From FEB-22 sp003105195 (GTDB lineage Bacteria > Pseudomonadota > Alphaproteobacteria > Rhizobiales > Xanthobacteraceae), in the NCBI GenBank assembly GCA_027493405.1, contig JAOSKV010000034.1, positions 124,001 through 188,000 of the forward strand: a stretch of 64,000 bases of DNA. The letters run 5' to 3'. Both the position numbers and the translations under genes were made by a program. The notes beneath the pieces were generated by a model, which saw nothing but the letters and a program-made list of their open reading frames with translations, did no database searches and had not been told where the DNA came from. This document shows positions 54,076 to 64,000 of this stretch, one piece after another (the first letter of the stretch is position 1; each line of letters starts with the position of its first letter).

Positions 54076-55050
54076 TCACCGGGTCTTCACCGGGGTCTCG
54101 GCGACGGGCGTGAGCGCGCCCTTGCCCGAGAACCAGGAAACGAGGTTGTCGACGACGAGCTGGTCCATGGCCCGCCGGGTGTGGACGGAGCCGGAGCCGA
54201 GATGGGGGAACAGCACCACGTGCTCCATCTCGATCAGCTCCTGCGGCACCTCCGGCTCGTTGGCGAAGACGTCGAGGCCGGCCGTGAGGATGGTCTTGTC
54301 CTTCAGCGCCTTGATCAGCGCCGGCTCGTCCACCACGGAGCCGCGCGCCATGTTGATCAGGATGCCGTTCGGCCCGAGGGCTTGCAGCACCTCGGTGTCG
54401 ATCAGGTTGCGGGTGTCGGCGCCGCCCGGCGTGATCACCAGGAGCACGTCCACGTCGCGCGCCATGGCGACGAGGTCCGGATAGTACTTGTAGGAGACGT
54501 CCGGCTGCGGGCGACGCCCGTGATAGACGACCGGCACCAGCATGGCGTCGAGCCGGCGGGCGATCGCCTTGCCGATGCGGCCGAGGCCGACGATGCCGAC
54601 CGTGCGGTCGCGCAGCGACGGCGTGAGCCGGTAGTGCGCCTGCGGCCACTTGCCGGCGCGCAGATACCGCTCGGCCTGCGGCAGCTCGCGCACGGTGCAG
54701 AGGAGCAGGCCGAGCGCCGTGTCGGCGACCTCCTCGTTGAGCACGTCGGGCGTATTGGTGACGACGATGCCATGCTGGCCCGCCCATTTGGCGTCCACAT
54801 GGTCGTAGCCGACGCCGAAGCTCGAGACGATCTCGAGCTTCGGGAACCGCTGCATGAAGGCGGCGTCGATCGCGGCGTGCCCGCCGAGCGAGGCGATGCC
54901 GCGGATGCGCGGCGCGACCGCCTGCAGGAATGCCTCGCGGTCCGGCGCCTCCCAGGCCTTGTGCAGCTGCACGGCCGGGGACCCGGCAAGGCCCTCCTCC
55001 ACGGCCGGCTTCGGCCCGAGCATCAACACATCGGCTCTCTCGCCGGCCAT
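54076..55050 (-). CDS. D-isomer-specific 2-hydroxyacid dehydrogenase
   Basis: 324 aa. NAD motif GIVGLGRIGKAIARRLDAM near residues 151-169, catalytic Arg in NMARGSVVDE, Glu in DVFANEPEVP, His in LFPHLGSGS. The set is that of hydroxypyruvate/glyoxylate reductase-like enzymes. It reduces a 2-keto acid to the D-hydroxy acid. GAGGAG lies nine bases before the ATG. Divergent from the sugar-type ABC operon with 251 bases between; 17 bases after it starts the next minus-strand gene. Confidence 0.88.
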   Translation of the reverse strand: MAGERADVLMLGPKPAVEEGLAGSPAVQLHKAWEAPDREAFLQAVAPRIRGIASLGGHAAIDAAFMQRFPKLEIVSSFGVGYDHVDAKWAGQHGIVVTNTPDVLNEEVADTALGLLLCTVRELPQAERYLRAGKWPQAHYRLTPSLRDRTVGIVGLGRIGKAIARRLDAMLVPVVYHGRRPQPDVSYKYYPDLVAMARDVDVLLVITPGGADTRNLIDTEVLQALGPNGILINMARGSVVDEPALIKALKDKTILTAGLDVFANEPEVPQELIEMEHVVLFPHLGSGSVHTRRAMDQLVVDNLVSWFSGKGALTPVAETPVKTR

Positions 55051-55073
55051 CGGCAGTCTCCTCACAGGAGTTG

Positions 55074-55112
55074 GTCTCTGCGCGTTCCGACGCGCGTGCG
55101 GGGCGCAGAGAC
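55074..55112. promoter_or_regulatory. inverted repeat before the hydroxyacid dehydrogenase gene
   Basis: Exact 10-base arms GTCTCTGCGC (55074-55083) and GCGCAGAGAC (55103-55112) with a 19-base spacer, starting 24 bases upstream of the ATG. It may fold in the 5' leader or bind a dimeric regulator. Confidence 0.4.
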
Positions 55113-55238
55113 TCCCCGTCGCCCGACCGCCCGTCAAGCGGGAAATGTTCCGGTGCAACCTGCCCACCCGCGCCCGCCCCGCCGTGTCAAGTCACGGCTG
55201 CATGGGCGGATCAAGAATTGACAGCGAGCGCCGGGCGG

Positions 55239-55268
55239 TTGATGACAAGGCGACCGGACAACTAACAT
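55239..55268 (+). promoter_or_regulatory. probable promoter of the sugar-type ABC operon
   Basis: TTGATG (55239-55244), 18 bases, TAACAT (55263-55268). Each is four of six to consensus. The ATG is 33 bases downstream. An alternative -35, exact TTGACA at 55218-55223, has a poor -10. Confidence 0.4.
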
Positions 55269-55301
55269 GCTAGGGTCGGCAAGCATCCTCGGGGGAGGGA
55301 C

Positions 55302-56369
<1,068 letters not shown>

Positions 56370-56425
56370 GTGAAATCGCGGGACCTCGGTCCCGCTCAGA
56401 AAAATCGATGCAAGGGAGGACGTCC

Positions 56426-57742
56426 ATGACCCGTTTCGACCGCCGCTCGCTTCTTCAGGGCGGCACCGCATTCGCCGCGACCGGCATGCTCACCGGCCCG
56501 GCCCTGCTCGACTGGGCGAAGGCCTGGGCGCAGCAGGCGCCCTGGAAGCCGGAGAAGAACGCGCAGCTGTCGCTGCTGCGCTGGAAGCGCTTCATCCAGG
56601 CCGAGGAAGATGCCTTCATGGAGCTGGTCGCCAACTACACCAAGGCGACGGGCGTGAAGGTGGCGGTGACCAACGAATCGCTCGACGACGTGCAGCCGAA
56701 AGCGTCGGTCGCCGCCAACACCGGCAAGGGTCCGGACATGTTCTGGGGCCTCTACTCGCTGCCGCACCTGTTCCCGCAGAAGTGCGTCGACGTCAGCGAC
56801 GTCGCCGATTATCTGGGCAGGAAGTACGGCGGCTGGGTCCAGTCGGCGCAGATCTACGGCAAGAGCAAGGGCAAGTGGATCGGCATTCCGGTCGCCTACA
56901 ACGGCAATGTCATGAACTACCGCAAGTCCTCCATGGAGAAGGCGGGCTTCAAGGAGTTCCCCAAGACCACCGACGAGTTTCTCGCCTTCGCCAAGGCCAT
57001 GAAGGCGCAGAACACGCCGGGCGGTATGGCGCTCGGCCACGCGTCCGGCGACGGCAATGCCTGGGTGCACTGGTGCCTGTGGGCCTTCGGCGGCAACCTG
57101 GTCGACAAGAACGACAAGGTGATCATCAACTCGGCCGAGACCGAGAAGGCGCTCAACTACGCCAAGCAGCTCTACGAGAGCTTCGTGCCGGGCACCGCCT
57201 CGTGGAACGATTCCTTCAACAACAAGGCCTTCCTCGCCGGCGAGGTGCACTGGACCAACAACGGCGTCTCGATCTACGCGGCCGCCAAGGCGCAGAACAT
57301 GAAGGAGATGGCCGAGGACGTGCACCACGCGCTGTGGCCGATCGGGCCGGTCGGTAAGCCGACCGAGTTCCACGTGGCCTACCCGATCATGATCATGACC
57401 TACTCGAAGTTCCCGCAGGCCTCGAAGAACTTCATTTCCTTCATGATGGAGGCCGCGAACCTCGACCCGTGGGTCGAGAAATCGGTCGGCTATCTGACCC
57501 CCGGGCTCGTCGCCTACGAGAAGAACCCGGTCTGGACCTCCGACCCGAAACTCACGGTCTGTCGCGACGTCGCCAAGAACACGCTCACGGCCGGCCATCT
57601 CGGCTCTGTCGGCGAGAGGGCGGCGGCGGCGCTCGCGGACTTCATCGTGCTCGACATGTTCGCCAACGTGTGCACGGGGCGCGAGGACGCGAAGTCGGCG
57701 ATGAAGATGGCCGAGCGCCAGGCGCAGCGCCTCTACCGCTGA
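56426..57742 (+). CDS. sugar-type ABC substrate-binding protein with twin-arginine signal
   Basis: 438 aa. The N-terminus TRFDRRSLLQGGTAFAATGM carries a twin-arginine (Tat) motif; cleavage is likely near AWAQQ (about 35-38). The mature domain is of the extracellular solute-binding family 1 type: GPDMFWGLYSLPHLFPQKCV, then GKWIGIPVAYNGNVMNYRKS near residues 150-169 and AFLAGEVHWTNNGVSIY. Tat export implies folding in the cytoplasm. The ligand is a sugar, polyol or similar, not set. A hairpin follows the stop. Confidence 0.9.
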   Translation: MTRFDRRSLLQGGTAFAATGMLTGPALLDWAKAWAQQAPWKPEKNAQLSLLRWKRFIQAEEDAFMELVANYTKATGVKVAVTNESLDDVQPKASVAANTGKGPDMFWGLYSLPHLFPQKCVDVSDVADYLGRKYGGWVQSAQIYGKSKGKWIGIPVAYNGNVMNYRKSSMEKAGFKEFPKTTDEFLAFAKAMKAQNTPGGMALGHASGDGNAWVHWCLWAFGGNLVDKNDKVIINSAETEKALNYAKQLYESFVPGTASWNDSFNNKAFLAGEVHWTNNGVSIYAAAKAQNMKEMAEDVHHALWPIGPVGKPTEFHVAYPIMIMTYSKFPQASKNFISFMMEAANLDPWVEKSVGYLTPGLVAYEKNPVWTSDPKLTVCRDVAKNTLTAGHLGSVGERAAAALADFIVLDMFANVCTGREDAKSAMKMAERQAQRLYR

Positions 57743-57754
57743 GCGCCCGCCCCG

Positions 57755-57785
57755 GTCCGGCGCGGAAGGCGACCCCGCGCCGGAC
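57755..57785 (+). terminator. hairpin between the binding-protein and permease genes
   Basis: Perfect 11-base arms GTCCGGCGCGG (57755-57765) and CCGCGCCGGAC (57775-57785), nine-base loop, 12 bases after the binding-protein stop. It likely protects the upstream message or lowers permease expression, as in the TRAP operon. Confidence 0.55.
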
Positions 57786-57807
57786 GCCAGGCCATCGGGA
57801 GAACCGG

Positions 57808-58688
57808 ATGACCGACCTCGCGCTGGAGAGACGGGTCCGGCCGCCCATGCGGAGGATCACCGCCTGGGACCGGCTGAAGGTGAACCGCAACTGGCTCGGC
57901 TTCTGGTTCATGATGCCGGCGGCGGGGTTCCTGATCCTGTTCCTCGCCTATCCGCTCGGGCTCGGGGTGTGGCTCTCCTTCACGGACGCCCGGATCGGGC
58001 GCGACGGCGTGTTCGTCGGGCTGGAGAACTACCAGTGGCTCTCCGACGACGCCGTGTTCTGGATGTCGGTGTTCAACACGCTGCTCTACACGGGCGTCGC
58101 CAGCGCCTTCAAGTTCGCGGTCGGCCTCTATCTCGCGATCCTGCTCAATCAGCACATGCCGTTCAAGGCGATGATCCGCGCGGTGGTGCTGATCCCCTTC
58201 ATCGTGCCGACGGTGCTCTCGGCGATCGCCTTCTGGTGGCTGTTCGACAGCCAGTTCTCGATCATCTCGTGGAGCCTGCGCCAGCTCGGGCTGATCGACG
58301 CCAACATCAATTTCCTGGGCGACCCCTGGAACGCGCGCTGGTCGGTGATCTTCGCCAATATCTGGCGCGGCGTGCCGTTCATCGCGATCACGCTGCTCGC
58401 CGGCCTGCAGACGGTGTCGCCCTCGCTCTACGAGGCCGCCACCATCGACGGGGCGAGCCGCTGGCAGATGTTCCGCTACATCACCTATCCGCTGCTCACC
58501 CCGATCATCGCGGTGGTGATGACCTTCTCGGTGCTGTTCACCTTCACGGACTTCCAGCTGATCTGGGCGATGACGCGCGGCGGGCCGGTGAACGCCACGC
58601 ACCTGATGGCGACGCTGAGCTACCAGCGCGCCATCCTGGGCGGCTACCTGGGCGAAGGCTCGGCGATCGCGACCGCCATGATCCCGTT

Positions 58689-58690
<2 letters not shown>
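57808..58690 (+). CDS. sugar-type ABC permease 1 (3' end lost in degenerate sequence)
   Basis: The readable part is 293 residues: NWLGFWFMMPAAGFLILFLA as TM1, then further segments, the EAA loop YEAATIDGASRWQMFRYITY near residues 210-229, and IAVVMTFSVLFTFTDFQLIW. It stops making sense at AMIPF (58680-58688). The MalF/UgpA family normally has about 20-30 more residues: one last membrane segment. These fall in the C/G run. Pairs with permease 2. Confidence 0.85.
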
Positions 58691-59004
<314 letters not shown>

Positions 59005-59685
59005 ACGCCGACCTTCAAGCACATCGAGAAGCTCCTGTTCGAGACCAATTATCCGCTGTGGCTCTGGAACACCATGATGGTCGCGACCTTCGCGACCATC
59101 CTGTCGATCCTCGCCAGCGTGCTCGCGGCCTATGCGATCGTGCGGCTGCGCTACAAGGGCTCGCAGTGGGTCGGCGCCTCGATCTTCCTCGCCTACCTGG
59201 TGCCGCCCTCGATCCTGTTCATCCCGCTCTCGACCATGATCAGCGCCTACGGCCTGTTCGACACCCCGCTGGCGCTGATCCTGGTCTACCCCACGATCCT
59301 GATCCCGTTCTCGACCTGGCTCTTGATGGGCTACTTCAAGACCATTCCGTTCGAGCTCGAGGAATGCGCACTGATCGACGGCGCCAGCCGCTGGCAGATC
59401 CTGACGAAGATCGTGCTGCCGCTGGCGGTGCCGGGCCTGATCTCGGCCTTCATCTTCTGCTTCACGCTGTGCTGGAACGAGTTCATCTACGCGCTCACCT
59501 TCATCTCCTCGTCCGAGTACAAGACGGTGCCGGTCGCGATCGTCAACGAATTCGTCGACGGCGACATCTACCGCTGGGGCTCGCTGATGGCCGGCGCGCT
59601 GGTCGGCTCGCTGCCGCTGGTGATCCTCTACGCCTTCTTCGTCGAGCACTACGTCTCGGCGATGACCGGGGCCGTGAAGGAATAG
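59005..59685 (+). CDS. sugar-type ABC permease 2 (5' end lost in degenerate sequence)
   Basis: Readable from about 59005 (TFKHIEKLLFETNYPLWLWN) to TAG 59683-59685, some 226 residues. The EAA loop is ECALIDGASRWQILTKIVLP, followed by VPGLISAFIFCFTLCWNEFI as in the MalG/UgpE family. The start, first membrane segment and first periplasmic loop (about 60-70 residues) are in the homopolymer stretch. Last gene of the ABC operon. Confidence 0.88.
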   Translation, partial: TPTFKHIEKLLFETNYPLWLWNTMMVATFATILSILASVLAAYAIVRLRYKGSQWVGASIFLAYLVPPSILFIPLSTMISAYGLFDTPLALILVYPTILIPFSTWLLMGYFKTIPFELEECALIDGASRWQILTKIVLPLAVPGLISAFIFCFTLCWNEFIYALTFISSSEYKTVPVAIVNEFVDGDIYRWGSLMAGALVGSLPLVILYAFFVEHYVSAMTGAVKE

Positions 59686-59693
59686 CCGGAAAG

Positions 59694-60599
59694 CTACTCC
59701 ACCACCGGCGCCTTGGCCTCGCCCGTCACCTTGCGCTCGCGGTAAAGGATGTAGAGGCCGGAGGCCGTGACGATCGCGGCGCCGGCGAGGGTCCATTGGT
59801 TCGGCACGTCGGCGAACACCAGGAAGCCGAGCAGGCCGGTCCAGACCAGCTGCGTGTAGATGAAGGGCGCGAGCAGCGCCGGCGGGGCGAGGCGGTGGGC
59901 AATGATCAGGAGATAGTGCCCGAGCGCGCCGAAGGCGCCGACCACCACCATCAGCAGGACGATGAACGGGTCCTTCGGCAAGGTCCACACGAAGGGCAGG
60001 ACCGGCAGCATGGCGGCGGCGCCCACCAGGTTGGTGTAGAACAGCGAGGTCTCCGAGGAATCCGTGCGCGAGACTGCGCGCGTCGCGATGTTGTAGAGCG
60101 CGTAGCAGAAAGCGCTGATCACCGAGAGGATCGCGGCCGGATGGATGCCGCCGAAGCCGGGCCGGGTCACCAGCAGCACGCCGAGGAAGCCGACGCAGAT
60201 CGCGGCCCAGCGGCGCGCGCCGACCTTCTCGCCGAGCAGCGGCACCGAGAGGGCGGCGACGATGAACGGGGTCGAGAACAGGATCGCCAGCGCCTGGTCG
60301 AGCTGCAGGTAGATCAGGGCGAAGAAGCTGACGGTGGTCGAGGCGAGCAGGAGGGCGGAGCGGCCGACCTGCAGAACAGGGCGCGTGGTGCGCAGGACGC
60401 CCGGGCGCGTGAAGGGATTGAACAGGATCACCGAGAGCACGAAGGCGCTGAAATAGCGCGCCCAGACCACCTGGAGCGTGTCCATGTGGTCGAGCAGGTA
60501 TTTCGCCGTCGTGTCGAGGCACGAGAACATCGCCACCGCGCCGCACATCAGCGCGATGCCGATGAGCCGCTGCCGGCGCTGCTCGGCGGGCGTCGTCAA
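59694..60599 (-). CDS. EamA-family (DMT) transporter
   Basis: 301 aa from a TTG that overlaps the stop of the upstream SDR gene. Ten hydrophobic segments in two EamA repeats: IALMCGAVAMFSCLDTTAKY, then LDQALAILFSTPFIVAALSV closing the first half; ISAFCYALYNIATRAVSRTD starts the second and FIYTQLVWTGLLGFLVF lies near its end. DMT proteins move amino acids, drugs or nucleotide sugars, mostly outward. Substrate unknown. Co-translated with the SDR. It ends nine bases from the convergent ABC operon. Confidence 0.85.
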   Translation of the reverse strand: MTTPAEQRRQRLIGIALMCGAVAMFSCLDTTAKYLLDHMDTLQVVWARYFSAFVLSVILFNPFTRPGVLRTTRPVLQVGRSALLLASTTVSFFALIYLQLDQALAILFSTPFIVAALSVPLLGEKVGARRWAAICVGFLGVLLVTRPGFGGIHPAAILSVISAFCYALYNIATRAVSRTDSSETSLFYTNLVGAAAMLPVLPFVWTLPKDPFIVLLMVVVGAFGALGHYLLIIAHRLAPPALLAPFIYTQLVWTGLLGFLVFADVPNQWTLAGAAIVTASGLYILYRERKVTGEAKAPVVE

Positions 60600-61351
60600 T
60601 AGGTGGCCCGTCCGCCCGAGATGTCGAACACCGCGCCGGTGGTGAAGGAGCACTCGGCCGAGGCGCAGAAGGCGACCAGCGCCGCGATCTCCTCGACCTT
60701 GACGAAGCGCGCGCGCGGGATCTTGGAGAGCATGTAGTCGATATGCTCCTGCTTCATCTGGTCGAAGATCGCGGTGCGGGCGGCCGCCGGGGTGAGGCAG
60801 TTGACCGCGATGTCGTGGCCGGCGAGCTCCTTGCCGAGCGACTTGGTGAGCGCGATCACGCCCGCCTTGGAGGCCGAGTAGGCGGCGGCATTGGGATTGC
60901 CCTCCTTGCCGGCGATCGAGGCGATGTTGACGATGCGGCCGTAGTTCTGCGCGATCATCAGCGGCACCACGGCGCGGCAGCAGTGGAACGGGCCGTCGAG
61001 GTTGATGCGCATGACGTCGTTCCAGCCCTCGACCGGATACTCCCAGGTCGGCGCATTGGGCCCGGCGATGCCGGCATTGTTGACCAGGATGTCGATCCGC
61101 CCGAGCGCCGCCACGGTCGCGTCGCGGGCGCGCTCCACGTCCGCAAGGTCCGTGACGTCGCAGCCGACCGCGGTCACGCGGCCGCGGCCGGCGAGCTCCC
61201 TCGCGGTCGTCTCGGCGAGCGCCGCATCGCGGTCCCAGATCGCCGCCGCGGCGCCCGATTCCACGAGGCGCTCCACGATGGCGCGCCCGATGCCCTGCGC
61301 CCCGCCCGTGACCACCGCGGCCCGGCCGCCGAGATCGAACCTGCTCGCCAA
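60596..61351 (-). CDS. SDR-family oxidoreductase
   Basis: 251 aa from TTG 61351, which follows GGGAGGGG by three bases; no ATG fits better. TGGAQGIGRAIVERL near residues 15-29, NNAG near 91-94, catalytic Ser in NIASIAGKEG, YSASKAGVIALTKS with Tyr/Lys near 157-161. C-terminus GAVFDISGGRATY. The NAD(P)-binding D-x-D (WDRDAAL) suggests NAD. 3-oxoacyl-ACP-reductase-like or sugar dehydrogenase. Its TGA overlaps the TTG of the EamA gene. Confidence 0.85.
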   Translation of the reverse strand: MASRFDLGGRAAVVTGGAQGIGRAIVERLVESGAAAAIWDRDAALAETTARELAGRGRVTAVGCDVTDLADVERARDATVAALGRIDILVNNAGIAGPNAPTWEYPVEGWNDVMRINLDGPFHCCRAVVPLMIAQNYGRIVNIASIAGKEGNPNAAAYSASKAGVIALTKSLGKELAGHDIAVNCLTPAAARTAIFDQMKQEHIDYMLSKIPRARFVKVEEIAALVAFCASAECSFTTGAVFDISGGRATY

Positions 61352-61465
61352 TGTCCCCTCCCGCTTCGCAGCGGGCGCAACCTAGCGGGCCCGCCGCGGG
61401 CTGGCGAGCCTGACGGTCGCGGGGGTGCGATGCAGCGCGCTCATGCGTTGGCGTGTCGCGCGGCC

Positions 61466-62365
61466 TCACAGGGCGCGCGCGTCGGCGGCCGCCTGGGCGA
61501 GCAGCCAGGCGCGGAACCGGCGGATCTTCGGCGCGGCGGCCACCGCCTTGCGGCAGACGATCCAGTAGGCGAACTCGGCCGGAACCGCGTCGGGCAGCGG
61601 GCGCACGAGGCGGCCGGCGATCAGGTCGAGCGCCGCCAGCGCGGAGCGGGCGAGCGCGATGCCCTGGCCCGCGACGGCGGCGTCGATGGCGAGCGCGGTC
61701 TGGTCGAAGACCGGGCCGCGGTCGCGAACCGGCACGGCCACGCCGCAGGCCGCGAGCCAGGCATGCCAGCGGCCGCGGTCGCGGTCGTGGATCAGCACGT
61801 GGCGCGCGAGGTCCGCGACCGCGCGGATCGGCGGCCCGCTTCGCAGCAGGCCCGGGCTGCAGACCGGGAACAGGCTCTCGGCGCACAGGCGCGTCACGTG
61901 CAGGTCGGGCCAGTCGCCATCGCCGTGGCGCACCGCGAGATCGATGTCCTCGCGGCCGAAGTCCACGTGCTGCACCGAGGCGCTGATGCGCAGGTCGAGG
62001 TCGGGATGCGCCTGCGAGAACTGCCCGAGCCGCGGCACCAGCCACTTGCTCGCGAAATTGGGTGAGACGCTCACGGTCAGCACGGCGCCGCGCGCAGCGC
62101 CGCGGATCAGCTCCTCGCCGGCGCGCAGGCGCGCGAGCGCGTCCTGGACGTAGGGCAGATAGCGGCGGCCCGCCTCGGTGAGCGCGAGGCCGCGCGCGCG
62201 GCGCTCGAACAGGCGGATGCCGAGCCGATCCTCGAGCTCGCGCGCCTGGTGGCTGATCGCGCCCTGGGTCTGGCCGAGTTCGGCGGCCGCGCGGGTGAAG
62301 TTGAGGGTGCGCGCCGCGGCCTCGAAGGCGCGCGCCGCGCTCAGGGAAGGGGGCGACCAGGGCAT
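61466..62365 (-). CDS. LysR-family regulator, GcvA-like
   Basis: 299 aa from ATG 62365. HTH at about residues 8-65: ARAFEAAARTLNFTRAAAEL, GQTQGAISHQARELEDRLGI, LFERRARGLALTEAGRRYLP. The substrate domain SVSPNFASKWLVPRLGQFSQ is typical of the GcvA/AmpR branch. No ligand can be set. Divergent from the rhodanese-ChrB gene with 111 bases between starts; inverted repeats lie in that gap. Confidence 0.88.
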   Translation of the reverse strand: MPWSPPSLSAARAFEAAARTLNFTRAAAELGQTQGAISHQARELEDRLGIRLFERRARGLALTEAGRRYLPYVQDALARLRAGEELIRGAARGAVLTVSVSPNFASKWLVPRLGQFSQAHPDLDLRISASVQHVDFGREDIDLAVRHGDGDWPDLHVTRLCAESLFPVCSPGLLRSGPPIRAVADLARHVLIHDRDRGRWHAWLAACGVAVPVRDRGPVFDQTALAIDAAVAGQGIALARSALAALDLIAGRLVRPLPDAVPAEFAYWIVCRKAVAAAPKIRRFRAWLLAQAAADARAL

Positions 62366-62408
62366 GGTAAGCCAATAAAATCGTTCATGGGGCCAGGAGG
62401 AGAATTGG

Positions 62409-62453
62409 CTTGTGCCAGTACTTCCCGTGTCACAAGCATAAGACAAGTTCTTG
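62409..62453. promoter_or_regulatory. inverted repeats between lysR and the chromate genes
   Basis: CTTGTG (62409-62414) faces CACAAG (62431-62436), and CAAG-TT-CTTG lies at 62444-62453. The gap is less GC-rich than the genes. Spaced inverted repeats of this kind are usual LysR binding sites in divergent promoters. Confidence 0.45.
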
Positions 62454-62476
62454 GATCGGGAAATGGGAGGCCCGCC

Positions 62477-63304
62477 ATGGCATCGGTGAGCATGACGACG
62501 GCAGCAGACCTCGTCGGACGCATGGGGACGCGCGCTGCGCCGCTCGTGATCGACGTGCGGCGGCGGGCGGCCTTCGCGGAGAGCGAGCGCGTGATCGCGG
62601 GCGCGTGCTGGCGCGACCACCGCGAGGCCGCGACCTGGGGCCGGGCGCTGCCGCGCGGGCGCGACATCGTGGTCTACTGCGTGCACGGCCATGAGGTGAG
62701 CGCGGCCGCCTGCGCGGAGCTCCAGGCGCTCGGTCTCGCCGCCAAGGTGCTCGCCGACGGCTTCGAGGGCTTCGTGGCGGCGGGCGGGCCGACCTTGCTC
62801 AGGGCCGCGATGCCGGCGCCATGGCCGGAGCGTCCGACCCGCTGGGTCACGCGCGAGCGACCGAAGATCGACCGGCTCGCCTGCCCGTGGCTGATCCGGC
62901 GCTTCGTCGATCCGCAGGCCGCGATCTACTATGTCGACCCCGGCCGGGTGCCGGAGATCGCGACCGAGCTCGACGCGGTGCCCTTCGACGTCGACGGCGT
63001 CGCCTACGCGCACCGCGGCGAGCTGTGCAGCTTCGACACCTTCCTCGACCTGCTGGGCCTCGAGGATCCGTCGCTGCGTCACGTCGCGCGGATCGTGTGC
63101 GGTGCCGACACGGCGCGGCTCGACCTCGAGCCGCAATGCGCCGGGGTGCTCGCGATCTCGCTCGGCATCGCGGCCTCGTTCGCGGACGACCATGAAGCCC
63201 TCGAGGCCGGCATGCTGCTCTACGACAGCCTCTATGCCTGGACGCGCCGGGCGCGCCACGAGACCCACAACTGGCCCCCGGTCCCGCGCGAGCGGGCGGC
63301 GTGA
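62477..63304 (+). CDS. rhodanese-ChrB fusion, chromate resistance protein
   Basis: 275 aa. Residues 8-110 form a rhodanese domain with LVIDVRRRAAFAESERVIAG and active Cys in VVYCVHGHEVS. Residues 125-270 form a ChrB C-terminal domain (RWVTRERPKIDRLACPWLIR, then RFVDPQAAIYYV, ELCSFDTFLDLLGLED, ARIVCGADTARLDL). GGGAGG lies six bases before the ATG. ChrB controls or aids chromate efflux in studied cases; a sulfur-transfer role of the rhodanese part is not shown. Directly upstream of chrA. Confidence 0.85.
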   Translation: MASVSMTTAADLVGRMGTRAAPLVIDVRRRAAFAESERVIAGACWRDHREAATWGRALPRGRDIVVYCVHGHEVSAAACAELQALGLAAKVLADGFEGFVAAGGPTLLRAAMPAPWPERPTRWVTRERPKIDRLACPWLIRRFVDPQAAIYYVDPGRVPEIATELDAVPFDVDGVAYAHRGELCSFDTFLDLLGLEDPSLRHVARIVCGADTARLDLEPQCAGVLAISLGIAASFADDHEALEAGMLLYDSLYAWTRRARHETHNWPPVPRERAA

Positions 63305-63312
63305 GGCGAGGC

Positions 63313-64000
63313 CATGAGCGACACGCCCGCGGATGCCGTCCTCCCGCCGCGCGCCGCGCAGATTCCGCTCGGCGAAGCCCTCAAGGTCTGGCTGCAGATC
63401 GGCCTGCTCTCCTTCGGCGGGCCGGCCGGGCAGATCGCGCTGATGCACCGGATCGTGGTCGACGAGAGGAAGTGGATCGACGAGCCGCGCTACCTGCATG
63501 CGCTGAACTTCTGCATGCTGCTGCCCGGTCCCGAGGCGCAGCAGCTCGCGACCTATGTGGGCTGGGTGATGCACCGGACGCTGGGCGGCCTTGCGGCGGG
63601 CCTGCTGTTCATCCTGCCGGGCGCGCTGGTCATGCTGGGGCTGACGCTGGTCTACGTGCTGGCGCGCGGCGTGCCGCTGGTCGAGGGGGCGCTGTTCGGG
63701 ATCAAGGCGGCGGTGCTGGTGATCGTGGTCGAGGCGCTGATCCGCATCGGGCGGCGCGCGCTCAAGTCGCCGCTGATGGTGGCGGTGGCGGCCGCGGCCT
63801 TCGTCGGCATCTTCCTGTTCGCGGTACCCTTCCCCGCGATCGTGGTCGGTGCCGGGCTCGCCGGCTACCTGGTCGCGCGCCGCGCGCCGCACCGGCTCGG
63901 CCTCGCCGGATACGACGGCGCCGCCGCGGCGGCGCGGCCGGGGCGCTGGCGCCAGGTCGGCCTCGCGATCGCGCTCGGGCTCGCCTGCTGGTGGGGGCCG
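63313..64000 (+). CDS. chrA: ChrA chromate transporter, N-terminal half (runs off window)
   Basis: ATG 63313, eight bases after the ChrB stop; open to the end of the window (229 residues). Signature LGEALKVWLQIGLLSFGGPA near residues 18-37 and QIALMHRIVVDERKWIDEPR, then LNFCMLLPGPEAQQLATYVG near 66-85. This is the first CHR half-domain of the long CHR-family proteins. It exports chromate by proton- or sulfate-coupled transport. The second half is outside. Confidence 0.92.

Noticed and set aside
56378..56395. Short inverted repeat between the UgpC-like ATPase and binding-protein genes
   Set aside because: Two-base loop, no T run on the coding strand; too weak to call a terminator.

Overview
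The window is 64 kb of very GC-rich, densely coding DNA from an alphaproteobacterium. A Hyphomicrobiales (Rhizobiales) or Rhodospirillales relative is likely. Support comes from the MrpA-MrpB fusion, a FixJ-type regulator paired with a MASE1 kinase, DctPQM and LivKHMGF transporters, btaAB betaine-lipid genes, an FNR/FixK box and dispersed palindromic repeats. No rRNA, tRNA or CRISPR array was found.

Layout. 1-6.8 kb: tail of an ArsP-like permease, a 49-aa ORF, a frameshifted isochorismatase, a FAD-Rieske oxidoreductase, an SDR, and a response regulator/histidine kinase pair. 6.6-12.9 kb: small membrane protein and the multisubunit Mrp Na+/H+ antiporter (mrpAB-C-D-E-F-G). 13.3-17.8 kb: a branched-chain-amino-acid-type ABC operon. 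18.0-23.0 kb: tetR, membrane-fusion protein and RND pump. 23.0-25.6 kb: KDPG aldolase, two half-size permeases and KDG kinase. 25.8-29.1 kb: MscS channel, then btaA-btaB behind a Pho-box-like site. 29.2-33.7 kb: aminotransferase, CBS-domain membrane protein, sugar-acid dehydratase. 33.7-42.2 kb: LuxR regulator divergent from a TRAP transporter followed by a PEP-mutase-family lyase, tandem GNAT, SDR and epimerase. 42.2-44.8 kb: sfsA, map, radC. 44.76-45.79 kb: a lower-GC insert bounded by two 86-bp copies of the radC 3' end. 46.2-55.1 kb: mixed metabolic and regulatory genes (GDPD, HxlR/cupin, methyltransferase, DedA, lactonase/LysR, DUF4242, FNR-boxed membrane protein, protease-inhibitor-like protein, 2-hydroxyacid dehydrogenase). 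55.3-59.7 kb: sugar-type ABC operon. 59.7-61.4 kb: DMT exporter and SDR. 61.5-64 kb: LysR divergent from a rhodanese-ChrB fusion and chrA.

How it fits together. The window is mostly transport plus sugar-acid metabolism: dehydratase, KDG kinase and KDPG aldolase could together carry aldonate catabolism, and the TRAP and ABC systems could supply organic or sugar acids. Stress functions (Mrp, MscS, RND efflux, chromate resistance, phosphate-saving lipids) lie between them.

Quality warning. About nine otherwise intact genes carry a single-nucleotide frameshift, most in or near short G or C runs. Two stretches (about 9,950-10,010 and 58,689-59,004) are degenerate C/G homopolymer inside genes whose flanks are normal. 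I read these as sequence errors, and coordinates of affected genes are given across the breaks.
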